Source: Bacteroidales bacterium
GTDB lineage: Bacteria; Bacteroidota; Bacteroidia; Bacteroidales; WCHB1-69
DNA: 64,000 nt
Assembly (NCBI GenBank): GCA_017443175.1
Contig: JAFSOZ010000011.1
Span: 125,881 to 189,880 of the forward strand
Direction: 5' to 3'
Shown here piece after piece: positions 35,354-43,970 of this stretch. The translations under genes were made by a program, and so were the position numbers. The first letter of the stretch is position 1, and every line of letters begins with the position of its first letter. Below the pieces are notes generated by a model that saw only the letters and a program-made list of their open reading frames with translations, was not told the DNA's origin and searched no databases.

Positions 35354-36340
35354 TTAGTTGTTCTGGATGAGTTTGAAGAGCTGGTCCAGATTGGGGGTAA
35401 GGATGATTTCGGTGCGGCGGTTCTTGGCACGGGCCTCGGCAGTGTTCTCGCTGTCGATGGGCAGATATTCGCTGCGGCCGGAGGCGGAAAGTCTGACCGG
35501 CTCGATGTTGCCGTTCTGCAACAGAGCCTTCACCACAGAAGTGGCACGCATCACACTCAAATCCCAATTATCCTTCACCTGACCGTTGCCGTGATAGGGC
35601 ACGTTGTCAGTGTGTCCCTCGATGAGCACGAAAATCTCCTTCTCGTTCTCCAGCACGGAAGCCAGATTCCGGATAGCGTTCATGCCCTGGGTATTGATTA
35701 CCCAGCTTCCGGAGGCGAACAACAGTTTGTCGTCCATGGAGACATACACCTTGCCATCCTTCTCATACACGTTGAGACCGCTGCCTTCAAAGCCCTTGAG
35801 CGCGGCGCTCACTTTGTCTTTCAAGGCTTTCACCTCAGCATCCTTTTGATTGAGGATGTCCTGCATCTCCTGGATGCGGGCCTCTTTGGCGGCAAGGTCG
35901 GCCTTGGCCGAGTTGAGCGAATCCTGCTGCGCATTCAGCAGTTTTTCTTTGGCATCCAACTCGTCCTTGTATTTGTCAATATTGCTCATCAGATCGTTCA
36001 TCTGATTCTGATTGTGCGCATTCAGTCTGGTGAAATCCTTCAACATATCGTCATAGTCCTTGGTGGCCTTGGCCAGGTCACGCTCCGACTGACGGAGTCT
36101 TCTCGAAAGGGAGAGTGTATCCTTTTTCAACTGCTCGCTCTCTTTCGTGAGGGATTCCACTTGTGCCGTGAGCTGTTTTTTGGCATTGGAAAAATCCACA
36201 TTCTCCGAATTGACATACGTCAGCTCATCCTGACATTTTTTGTACTGGCTTTGTAACTCGTTGTATTTTTGCTTAGTGACACATCCGCTCAACAATAAAG
36301 CCACGCAGATGGAAATGGCCATAATGAAATTCTTCTTCAT
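35354..36340 (-). CDS. OmpA-family lipoprotein with long coiled coil
   Basis: 328 residues with a lipobox ending at Cys20 (LLLSGC). Residues 25-190 form a continuous heptad-rich coiled coil, and residues 195-320 an OmpA peptidoglycan-binding domain with EGHTDNVPYHG and NRRTEIIL. It should link the outer membrane to the wall, with the coiled coil spanning the periplasm. The pattern resembles the Bacteroidota OmpA proteins often annotated with MotB/PomB homology. Co-transcribed with mutY is possible (6-base gap). Confidence 0.9.
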   Translation of the reverse strand: MKKNFIMAISICVALLLSGCVTKQKYNELQSQYKKCQDELTYVNSENVDFSNAKKQLTAQVESLTKESEQLKKDTLSLSRRLRQSERDLAKATKDYDDMLKDFTRLNAHNQNQMNDLMSNIDKYKDELDAKEKLLNAQQDSLNSAKADLAAKEARIQEMQDILNQKDAEVKALKDKVSAALKGFEGSGLNVYEKDGKVYVSMDDKLLFASGSWVINTQGMNAIRNLASVLENEKEIFVLIEGHTDNVPYHGNGQVKDNWDLSVMRATSVVKALLQNGNIEPVRLSASGRSEYLPIDSENTAEARAKNRRTEIILTPNLDQLFKLIQNN

Positions 36341-36433
36341 GCGTAATAATTATTCAAACGGGCAAAAATAGCATGGAATGTTGCGATTTTTCACAACAAT
36401 ATGGAAAATTTATAAACAAAAAAATATGAATAA

Positions 36434-36985
36434 TTATGGTCGTCCCAGCACCTCTTCCAACTGCTTGTAAAGAGCCTCAAAGTTTCCGTCGTTATTGAAC
36501 ACGAAATCCGCCATCTGCATGCAGCGGCCCACATTCTGGTGGTTGGGGTCGGTGGACGACATCTCGCGCTGTTCGTTCTCGATGAACGTCTCAAACGACA
36601 CGTGATCGGTTTCGGAGGCACGGCTCACGATACGCTCGTAGCGGGCTTTCGGGTCAGCATCCACGGCAAAGAGCAGGAAGTGCTCGTTTTTGCGCAGCGA
36701 TTCCACCTCGCCCGGCGTGCGCACACTCTCTATGATGGCATCGCAGCCGGCAGCCTCGGCCTGCTTGTAGAGTTCGTCCACAATGTAGGAGGGTGAATGT
36801 TTGGCACGCAGGTCATTGGCCACCTCCACAAACGTGTCGCGGTTGATCTCCATGCCGCGGCGGGCCGCTTCCTCAATGAGATAGCCGCGCACAGAGTAGT
36901 GCTTGTAGCCGTAATGATTGATGAGATAATCTACAATCGTTCCTTTTCCCGCACCCAAGGTGCCCGTAATGCCGATAATCTTCAT
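36434..36985 (-). CDS. P-loop nucleotide kinase-like protein
   Basis: 183 residues with a Walker A at 7-15 (GTLGAGKGT) and a basic lid region (RYERIVSRAS). It belongs to the AAA_18/dephospho-CoA-kinase-like group of small P-loop kinases. Substrate not known; nucleoside or cofactor phosphorylation is the general role of the group. It stands alone, 35 bases from the BASS gene. Confidence 0.75.
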   Translation of the reverse strand: MKIIGITGTLGAGKGTIVDYLINHYGYKHYSVRGYLIEEAARRGMEINRDTFVEVANDLRAKHSPSYIVDELYKQAEAAGCDAIIESVRTPGEVESLRKNEHFLLFAVDADPKARYERIVSRASETDHVSFETFIENEQREMSSTDPNHQNVGRCMQMADFVFNNDGNFEALYKQLEEVLGRP

Positions 36986-37020
36986 GTTGTCAGTTTTTGA
37001 GCCGCAAAAATACGAAAAAA

Positions 37021-37923
37021 CTATGCACTCGCTTGCCGCTTGTCGTGCCGCCAGATCTGCCAGCTATTGAACAGGTTCTGCCAGACGGAGTAGAAAGCCA
37101 GGAACACGGAAGCCAGCGGATTCAAGTAGGTGTTGGCCATCCAGATGCCCATGGCGGTGTTCTTCTGCCCTAGCATCTGCCCGCCGGCAATGACATCCCC
37201 GTATCTCTTCCCTATCCGTCTGCCCAATGCGAAATGGACCGTGCAGGTGACCACCGAAGCCAGGCCCAGCCACAGAATGTTGAGCCCATTGCCCTGACCG
37301 TGAATGAAAATGTAGTCGATGGTCTGACCCAAGGTCAAAAACAGCAAAAACGCCCAGATATAGAATGTGGTGTTTTTGAACCCGCTCAAAAAACCGTTAG
37401 CTTTTTTCCAGAAAAGTTGCAAAAACAGGGCTACAAAAAACGGCAAGGCAATGGTAGGACCGATTTTTTTGAGGATAAGCAGAAATGAGTTCCAGAAAGA
37501 AAGGTCATGATGCACCCCGATGAAGGTGAAGTAGAACGGCGCGATGACAGAGATCAGCAGATTGCAGAGGATGGTGTATTCAGTAACGGTCTCGCGGTTG
37601 GCGCCCAGCAGGCAGGAGATGACCACCACGGAAGAGGCCACGGGGCAGAGCACCCCGATGAGCACTCCCTGCGCCAACAATTCGTTGCGACAAACGCCGA
37701 CAATAAGATAGTACATGCCGATACTGACCACCGCCTGGAAGAGCAGCAGCCAAAGGTTGAGTTTTGTAACCTTCAGTTTGCGGATATCCACCGCCACAAA
37801 GTTGAGTAACAGAATGAGGAAAATAAGATATGGGGCCAGAAACGAAAGCAATGCACACCATTTGTGAAGCAACAGGCCCAATAAAATGGCACAAGGCAGC
37901 ACATAACTTCTCATCTTCTGCAT
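37021..37923 (-). CDS. BASS-family (bile acid:sodium symporter-like) transporter
   Basis: 300 residues with nine or ten membrane helices. The two helix-break motifs of the fold are recognisable: CPVASSVVVISCLLGAN in the first half and GQKNTAMGIWMANTYLNP in the second. The Bacteroidota members are sodium-coupled importers of organic anions or of unknown substrates. ATG at 37923; another at 37914 is possible. It follows the LptF/G gene by six bases. Confidence 0.85.
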   Translation of the reverse strand: MQKMRSYVLPCAILLGLLLHKWCALLSFLAPYLIFLILLLNFVAVDIRKLKVTKLNLWLLLFQAVVSIGMYYLIVGVCRNELLAQGVLIGVLCPVASSVVVISCLLGANRETVTEYTILCNLLISVIAPFYFTFIGVHHDLSFWNSFLLILKKIGPTIALPFFVALFLQLFWKKANGFLSGFKNTTFYIWAFLLFLTLGQTIDYIFIHGQGNGLNILWLGLASVVTCTVHFALGRRIGKRYGDVIAGGQMLGQKNTAMGIWMANTYLNPLASVFLAFYSVWQNLFNSWQIWRHDKRQASA

Positions 37924-37929
37924 ACTCCC

Positions 37930-39060
37930 CTATTTTTGAGCCATCTTGAGTGTCAATATGGTGACAAACAGAAAGATTATATTAGGAATCCATGTACCCA
38001 GCACGGGAGGGAGGCCGCCGGATACGGAGAACACCGTCGATACCTGCTGCAGGAATATGAACGTGAACGCCAATCCCATGCCCATGAAGATATGCACACC
38101 CACACCGCGCTGGTTCTTGCGCGAGGACACACTCAACCCCAAGAAGGTCATGATGAAGATACCTATGGAGTTGGCAATACGCTTGTGCTGCTCAATCTGG
38201 AAATGCGCCACCAAGTTCGAACCCCTCAGTTTTTCCTCCTTGATAAACGCCCGCAATTCCTTGTATGACATGGTCTCCGCAATGAAAACATCCTGGCTGA
38301 AATTGCGGGGTAATACATTGAAAACGGTGTCCATCTCCTTGCCCGTCGTGACAACCTCCTTGTCATTGACAATTTCCCTACGCACAAAATTCCGCAAAAC
38401 CCATTTGCCTTTTTGCGTATCATACGAGGCGGACATAGCCTTTACCTTCACCCTAATACTGGAATTCTCAAACTCCTCGTATGTGAAATCATAACCAATC
38501 TCATTTTCTCGGTCCCAACGCTGCACATAGAGATAACTGTTGGGTGAATTCTTGATGTGCAAATCGGTGGTGGATATGGCCTGTTTGCCAAAATAAGTGT
38601 ATTTGAATTCATTCAATTTCTCATTGGTATAGGGCACCACAAAGTTGGCCATAAACAAGGACACCAGCATAATCACGACCGCCCCGACAAAATATGGCAC
38701 GAGAAAACGCTTGAAACTGACACCGTTATCCAAAATCGAAATGATTTCATTGTGTGAAGAGAGCTTGGAAGTGAACCAGATCACGCTGATGAAGGTGAAG
38801 AGCGGAATGAAGAGGTTGATGAAGTATGGGATGAAATTGAAGTAGTAGCCGGTGATAATCTCTCCCACGGGAATGGACTTGCTCATAAAACGCTGGATGT
38901 TCTCCGAAAGGTCGAATACGATGATGATGGTCATCAGCAGCAGGATAGAATAGACCACCGACCCGAGGAATTTCCTCAGGATATAAGAGTCAATGATTTT
39001 CCAGCCTGTGAGGTCACAGACCCGCTCCCACAATCGTTTCCAGCTGTTTTTTAAGGACAT
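37930..39060 (-). CDS. LptF/LptG-family permease
   Basis: 376 residues, inner-membrane half-permease of the LPS-export complex. Three N-terminal helices (about 25-120), a large periplasmic beta-jellyroll (about 130-265), and three C-terminal helices, as in YjgP/YjgQ. The N-terminal IDSYILRKFLGS is typical of the family. The second half-permease and the ATPase LptB are not in the window. LptF and LptG cannot be told apart here. Confidence 0.92.
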   Translation of the reverse strand: MSLKNSWKRLWERVCDLTGWKIIDSYILRKFLGSVVYSILLLMTIIIVFDLSENIQRFMSKSIPVGEIITGYYFNFIPYFINLFIPLFTFISVIWFTSKLSSHNEIISILDNGVSFKRFLVPYFVGAVVIMLVSLFMANFVVPYTNEKLNEFKYTYFGKQAISTTDLHIKNSPNSYLYVQRWDRENEIGYDFTYEEFENSSIRVKVKAMSASYDTQKGKWVLRNFVRREIVNDKEVVTTGKEMDTVFNVLPRNFSQDVFIAETMSYKELRAFIKEEKLRGSNLVAHFQIEQHKRIANSIGIFIMTFLGLSVSSRKNQRGVGVHIFMGMGLAFTFIFLQQVSTVFSVSGGLPPVLGTWIPNIIFLFVTILTLKMAQK

Positions 39061-39108
39061 GAAGGTTAATGACGATAGCTATACACGTATCTTGCAGTAA
39101 AACGGTTG

Positions 39109-39116
39109 CAAAAGTA
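39109..39116 (-). promoter_or_regulatory. -7 box TACTTTTG for the LptF/G gene
   Basis: TAnnTTTG match 49 bases ahead of the ATG at 39060. Confidence 0.5.
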
Positions 39117-39153
39117 CAAAAAATAGCAAATTGCAGTATTTATACTTTATCTG

Positions 39154-39185
39154 TTGAGTCCATAACGGAATATTTTTTAGTTTTG
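39154..39185 (+). promoter_or_regulatory. Promoter of the S9 peptidase gene
   Basis: TTG at 39154-39156, 21-base spacer, TAGTTTTG at 39178-39185. It is followed by a period-7 repeat in the leader. Confidence 0.65.
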
Positions 39186-39214
39186 CAGCGTTGTTTGGCT
39201 GTTATAGATGGACT

Positions 39215-39242
39215 TTGGATTTTGAATTTTGAATTCTGAATT
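39215..39242. repeat. Period-7 tandem repeat, TTGAATT type, 4 copies
   Basis: TTGGATT, TTGAATT, TTGAATT, CTGAATT in tandem, in the 5' leader of the S9 peptidase gene. Confidence 0.75.
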
Positions 39243-39257
39243 TTATTAATTGTATTT

Positions 39258-41366
39258 ATGAAAAAACTTTTTATCGCAATTGCTTTACTGACACTAATTT
39301 GTGGCTGTATGAAGAATCAAGGACAAAACAATGAAAAAGTTATCGGCAAACCCGAAATCCAAGTTCAGGATGGCCGTTTCACTCCAGAAGTGATGTGGGC
39401 ACTGGGCAAAATGGGCGAGAAAGCCGTCTCCCCCGACGGCAAGCAGATCGCCTACACCGTGACTTATTACGACATGGAGCAGAACAAGGGCAACGCCGAA
39501 ATCTACCTCATCCCTGCCAATGGAGGTGATGCCACCCAACTCACCACAACCGCGGCCAGCGAGTTCAACCTGGTATGGAAAGACAACAAGACGCTGCTTT
39601 TCTGCCGCGACAACGACATCCTCTCCATGGATGTGAAATCCCAAAAAGAGAAGAAACTTGGCACCGTGGAAAGCGGCATCGAAGGCTTCAAGATGGCCCC
39701 CGACGGCAAGTCCATCGTCTATATCACCACCAAACCTGTGGTGCGCCCTGACCACCTCAACAAACTGTACGCCGGCCTTGACAAAACCACCGGCCGCATC
39801 AACGAGGATCTGATGTACCGCCACTGGGACTGCTGGGTGGATGAATATCCGCAAATTTTCCTGGCTTCGTTCAACGGCAAAAAGATTGACATTGAACACT
39901 CTACCGCCATTATTGACGGTGTGTTCGAGTGCCCGATGCGCCCGTGGGGCGGCGTGGAGCAGTACAATTACAGCCCCGACAGCAAGAAAATCGCCTACAC
40001 CTGCCGTAAGAAAACCGGTGCCGAATACGCTCACTCTACCAACAGCGACATCTTCCTCTACGACATCGCGAAGAAGACCACCACGAATATCAGCGAGGGC
40101 ATTATGGGCTACGACCAGAATCCAGTGTTCAGCCACGATGGCAAGATGATTGCCTGGGAGAGCATGGAGCGCGACGGCTACGAGAGCGACAAACTGCGCC
40201 TTATGGTGATGGACCTCGCCACTGGCAAACGCACGGATATGTCCGAGAACTTCGACTACAACTTCACCGGCATCAGCTGGACCGACGACGACAAGGAAAT
40301 CTTAGGTGTTGTGAACTTCGGCACAGACCAGATCTTCGCCTGCAACCTCGCCACCAAGGAATTCCGCCAGATTTCGCATGGATACCATGATGTCCACGGC
40401 TTTGAGCTGGTGAACGGGAAATTATACGCAGACCAAGTATCCATGCAGTATCCCGCTGAAATTTTCGTGTATAACCTCACGGACAACAAAGCCGAGGGCA
40501 AGAAGATTTCAACTATCAACGATGACGTGCTCTCGCAGGTGCGCATGGGCAAGGTGGAAGAGCATTGGATCAAGACGGTAGATGGCAAGGATATGCTCAC
40601 GTGGCTGATTTACCCCTACAATTACGACAGCACGAAGGTTTACCCCGCACTGCTCTATTGCGAGGGTGGTCCGCAGTCTGAAGTGGGACAGTTCTGGAGC
40701 ACACGCTGGAACTTTATGGTGATGAGTGGTGGAGAGTACTTCATCATCGCGCCCAACCGCCGCGGCACCATCGGCTTTGGCACAGAGTGGACCGAAGAGA
40801 TCAGCGGCGACTACGGCGGACTCTGCATGCAGGACTATATGACCGCCGCCGATTATTTTACCGACAACGTGAAACAAATTGACAAAGAGCGTCTCGGTGC
40901 TTGTGGCGCCAGCTTCGGCGGCTACAGCGTCTATTGGCTCGCCGGCCACAATTACAACGTACCTGGCTACAAGGACGGCCGCCGATTCAAAGTGCTGCTC
41001 GCACACAACGGCATGTTCAATTTCGACCAACAATACCTTGAAACTGAAGAGCTTTGGTTCGACAACTGGGACCTCGGCGGACCCTACTGGGATTGGGACA
41101 ACCCGCAGATAAAGAAGAGCTACGCCTGCTCACCGCATCTGTATGTCGATAAATGGAACACCCCGATCTGTGTCATTCACAGCGAGTTCGACTTCCGCAT
41201 CGTGGCTTCTCAGGGCATGGCCGCATATAACGCTGCCAAAATGCGCGGTCTGGATGCCCGCTACCTCTACTTCCCCGACGAGACACACTGGGTGCTCAAG
41301 CCGCAAAACAGCCTGCTCTGGCACCGCAACTTCCTCGACTGGTTCGATATTTATCTGAAAAAGTAA
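39258..41366 (+). CDS. S9 family prolyl-oligopeptidase-type peptidase, lipoprotein
   Basis: Serine exopeptidase, probably a dipeptidyl peptidase acting on peptides in the periplasm. 702 residues: lipobox at about 13-17 (LICGC), a seven-bladed beta-propeller (about 50-400), and an alpha/beta hydrolase domain (about 440-702). The catalytic triad can be placed at Ser552 (GASFGGYS), Asp645 (SEFDFRI) and His677 (DETHWVL). The tryptophan-aspartate-rich end of the hydrolase domain is like DPP5/DPP7-type members of Bacteroidota. Such enzymes feed amino-acid fermentation. Confidence 0.92.
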   Translation: MKKLFIAIALLTLICGCMKNQGQNNEKVIGKPEIQVQDGRFTPEVMWALGKMGEKAVSPDGKQIAYTVTYYDMEQNKGNAEIYLIPANGGDATQLTTTAASEFNLVWKDNKTLLFCRDNDILSMDVKSQKEKKLGTVESGIEGFKMAPDGKSIVYITTKPVVRPDHLNKLYAGLDKTTGRINEDLMYRHWDCWVDEYPQIFLASFNGKKIDIEHSTAIIDGVFECPMRPWGGVEQYNYSPDSKKIAYTCRKKTGAEYAHSTNSDIFLYDIAKKTTTNISEGIMGYDQNPVFSHDGKMIAWESMERDGYESDKLRLMVMDLATGKRTDMSENFDYNFTGISWTDDDKEILGVVNFGTDQIFACNLATKEFRQISHGYHDVHGFELVNGKLYADQVSMQYPAEIFVYNLTDNKAEGKKISTINDDVLSQVRMGKVEEHWIKTVDGKDMLTWLIYPYNYDSTKVYPALLYCEGGPQSEVGQFWSTRWNFMVMSGGEYFIIAPNRRGTIGFGTEWTEEISGDYGGLCMQDYMTAADYFTDNVKQIDKERLGACGASFGGYSVYWLAGHNYNVPGYKDGRRFKVLLAHNGMFNFDQQYLETEELWFDNWDLGGPYWDWDNPQIKKSYACSPHLYVDKWNTPICVIHSEFDFRIVASQGMAAYNAAKMRGLDARYLYFPDETHWVLKPQNSLLWHRNFLDWFDIYLKK

Positions 41367-41382
41367 GACTTAACCGATAGGC

Positions 41383-42129
41383 TTACCGGTCTTTCCACAC
41401 CGTCCGCACTCTGCAAACCTCAACCAGATCTTTTTCTGAATAGATTGAACAGAGAAAATCGTTGGGGGCTGTTTCCTGTTTAACCACAGCGTAACAGTCA
41501 TCAGCGCGGGTTTGCTGCAGATAGTTGATGGAAAGAAACGCCAGCGTGTGCTGGTCGTGGAACTCATTATCAAAGCTATCCATAACCCAAGTGACGTACG
41601 CGGAGTTATTGGCGTGGCGGTTCATGTCCACATTGGAATAGACCACTTGCTTGAATTCGGGGTTTTCGCAAGGCATACCCGAGCGCAGGCGCGAAGCGGG
41701 TGTTTCCAACGCATGCAATCCTTCAACCACTCCCAAATTGTTTTCGTATGCACTCAACTGCTGGGGTCTGCCCTCCGCGTCCAAAATCACCCAATTGGAA
41801 GTAGAGCGCACCAAAAACTGACCATCCTGCGTTTTTATTTGATAATCACGTGGTTGCATAAGGTACGAGTTCTTTTTCGGCCAGGTGATAATGTTCACCT
41901 CTTCCTGCCACTTCGGCATCCGCAGTATCTCCACATCCATCCGCGACAAAGCCCAGAACTGATTAAACCGGTGCAGATAATCCCAACCCACACCCAATTC
42001 GTCTGCATGGTTCACCGCCACTTCCTGCAACAAATTGAACATGAGCGTGGGGGTCAGCATCCGTTTACCGTCCACCATATAAGAAGCTATACGGTGTTTT
42101 TCAATATGAGTACCTTTTAAATCTGTCAT
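41383..42129 (-). CDS. Acyl-ACP thioesterase
   Basis: Releases fatty acids from acyl carrier protein. Starting at the ATG at 42127-42129 gives 248 residues; the frame upstream (to 42264) crosses an AT-rich leader and is not coding. Two hot-dog domains are seen. The N-terminal one is about 1-130, with HADELGVGWDYL, and the C-terminal one has the catalytic NVDMNRHANNSAYVTWV segment (Asn/His). This is the bacterial FatA-like family (acyl-ACP_TE). Confidence 0.92.
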   Translation of the reverse strand: MTDLKGTHIEKHRIASYMVDGKRMLTPTLMFNLLQEVAVNHADELGVGWDYLHRFNQFWALSRMDVEILRMPKWQEEVNIITWPKKNSYLMQPRDYQIKTQDGQFLVRSTSNWVILDAEGRPQQLSAYENNLGVVEGLHALETPASRLRSGMPCENPEFKQVVYSNVDMNRHANNSAYVTWVMDSFDNEFHDQHTLAFLSINYLQQTRADDCYAVVKQETAPNDFLCSIYSEKDLVEVCRVRTVWKDR

Positions 42130-42175
42130 AAATCCATTTTTTAGGACCGCAAAAATAGAAAAAAAGAAATTTGTG

Positions 42176-43774
42176 CTATTTAATTTTTCCGGCAGTGATG
42201 ACAATCTTACGGTCCTTGGCAGCCTGCAGTCCATAAACCGTCTCCCTGGCTTCTTCGGAGGCAAACGTGTGTTGCACGGCTCCCTGCGGGTCCGTGTGGA
42301 TGGTCAGTCCTGGGCGGTCGCCGTCGAGGTAAGGCGCCAACGCGAAATTGTCGGTCTTGTACAAATAATTCAGCAAGCTCACGATACGGCGCGAGGAGAG
42401 ATGCTTGTTGTAATCGCTGTTGTGCAACGGAGAGGCATAGCCACTGATGGTCAACTCCACGGTCTCGCCGTTCTGCAAAGCCTCCTTGATGTAACGCTTG
42501 AGCAAGAGCATCCTGTCGTGCCCCGTAGCCACCGAGTCACGCAGGAACGCGTACATGCCCTGCTGCACGGAGGCCAGACTGTCGCCCGAAAGCCCTTGCC
42601 CCGACTCGCTGACATACAAATCATGGGCGGCCAAATATCTGCGGTAAAGCTGTTCATAATCGGTCAGCGTGGTGTCAGACAAAGACCTCGGGTCCGGCTC
42701 ATCGTTCTGGAAATAGAGCGTGATGGGCAGCACAGAAGCTATCTTCTCCTTTATGCTCGGCGTGTCAGGCGGAGGCATCACACTCTCCTGCTGCACGATA
42801 GGCTCAAAATGGAAAATGTCATTGCAGCAAGTGTCTTCCAACGACAGATTGTCATGCGGTCGATTGGAGGAAAAATAGCCGCTTTTCCCGTCTTCATTCA
42901 GGGAAAAATAGAAATCATTGTACTCCGAATTGTATGGCACGCCCATGTTGGACACCTCGCCCCATTGTCCCAACGCACCCGTGCTGTAAAAAATGTCGTA
43001 ATCGCCGATGCCCAGATGCTCGTCCGAACTGAAATACAAAGTACTGGTCTTCACATCATAGAAAGGCGTGATCTCATTGCCCTCCGTGTTGATGCGTCCG
43101 CCCAAATTGACCGGCGTATTGTATTTGCCCTCCTTGCAGACAGAATACCAGATATCCAAACCGCCGTAGCCGTTCGGGCGATTGGAAACAAAATACAAAA
43201 CGCTATGGTCACCCTCCGTCAGCAAACAGGGTTGCATGGAGGAAAAGCCTTCCACATTGATGGAGGATGGCAGTTTGGCCGGTTTCTCCCACCCTTTTTT
43301 ATTGCGATGTGTTTCCCACAAATGGCACCGGAGCTCGCCGTCGCCCACACGGTTGCAGCGCGAAAAGACCAGCCAGTCGCGCTGTTCGTTGAAACAGAAA
43401 TTGCTATTGAAAAATTTTCGCGAGTTGATAAGGGAAGGCAAGGCCGTCACGCGTCCGTATTGCCCGTCGCGCAAGAGTCTGGTTTCATAGATATTGCAAT
43501 ACCAGCTGGTTTCAAAGAAATGGTCATTGTCCTCCCGCATATCCGACCGCATGGAAGTGAAGAAAAATACGGAATCGGGATAGAGTCTTCCGGCATATTC
43601 TGAAAAGTGCGTATTGATCGTGCTGGGCAAGGCTTCCACCTTTACCGGCAACGTATCTTTGCGAATGAACTCGCGCTGTTCCTCCCGCTGGCTCTCAGTC
43701 AATCGCACACGCTGCGCCCATGCTATGGGCGACAGGAGCAGACTGATGAGAAAGAAAAGGAGAAACTTTTTCAT
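42176..43774 (-). CDS. PD40 beta-propeller/OmpA-like envelope protein
   Basis: 532 residues: signal peptide (about 1-20, ending AWAQ), a beta-propeller of WD40-like PD40 repeats (about 60-300, e.g. YFVSNRPNGYGGLDIWY and YFSSNRPHDNLSLED), and a divergent OmpA-like C-terminal domain (about 425-532; VELTISGYASPLHNSDYNKHLSSRR). The propeller-OmpA pattern with a PorP/SprF gene next to it is a recurring cassette in T9SS-bearing Bacteroidota, but here without the peptidoglycan-binding SprE or PorE names being certain. A spacer made of tandem repeats separates it from the PorP/SprF gene upstream. Confidence 0.85.
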   Translation of the reverse strand: MKKFLLFFLISLLLSPIAWAQRVRLTESQREEQREFIRKDTLPVKVEALPSTINTHFSEYAGRLYPDSVFFFTSMRSDMREDNDHFFETSWYCNIYETRLLRDGQYGRVTALPSLINSRKFFNSNFCFNEQRDWLVFSRCNRVGDGELRCHLWETHRNKKGWEKPAKLPSSINVEGFSSMQPCLLTEGDHSVLYFVSNRPNGYGGLDIWYSVCKEGKYNTPVNLGGRINTEGNEITPFYDVKTSTLYFSSDEHLGIGDYDIFYSTGALGQWGEVSNMGVPYNSEYNDFYFSLNEDGKSGYFSSNRPHDNLSLEDTCCNDIFHFEPIVQQESVMPPPDTPSIKEKIASVLPITLYFQNDEPDPRSLSDTTLTDYEQLYRRYLAAHDLYVSESGQGLSGDSLASVQQGMYAFLRDSVATGHDRMLLLKRYIKEALQNGETVELTISGYASPLHNSDYNKHLSSRRIVSLLNYLYKTDNFALAPYLDGDRPGLTIHTDPQGAVQHTFASEEARETVYGLQAAKDRKIVITAGKIK

Positions 43775-43821
43775 TGTGACTTCAGATTGATGAAATTATG
43801 TAAACTCTAAAACATTATAAA

Positions 43822-43920
43822 CTTTATGAACCTTACGAACTTTATAAACTTTATAAACTTTATAAACTTTATAAACTTTACAAACTTTATGAACTTTATG
43901 AACTTCATGAACTTTACGAA
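43822..43920. repeat. Period-9 tandem repeat, CTTTATAAA type, 11 copies
   Basis: Eleven contiguous nonamers, four of them identical CTTTATAAA, the others varying at one to three places (CTTTATGAA, CTTTACAAA, CCTTACGAA). Largest array in the window; lies between the PorP/SprF and PD40/OmpA genes. Confidence 0.93.
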
Positions 43921-43930
43921 CTCCAAATCC

Positions 43931-43966
43931 CCATGTACCCCATGTACCTCATTTACCTCCTTCTCC
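43931..43966. repeat. Period-9 tandem repeat, CCATGTACC type, 4 copies
   Basis: CCATGTACC, CCATGTACC, TCATTTACC, TCCTTCTCC in tandem, 10 bases after the CTTTATAAA array and a few bases before the end of the PorP/SprF gene. Confidence 0.8.
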
Positions 43967-43970
43967 CCCT

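Noticed and set aside
42130-42264. N-terminal extension of the acyl-ACP thioesterase
   Set aside because: The added residues run back into the end of the next gene and through an AT-rich leader; the family begins at the ATG at 42129.
43822-43966. Possible CRISPR array
   Set aside because: Units are nine bases long with no spacers and no cas genes nearby. These are simple tandem repeats.
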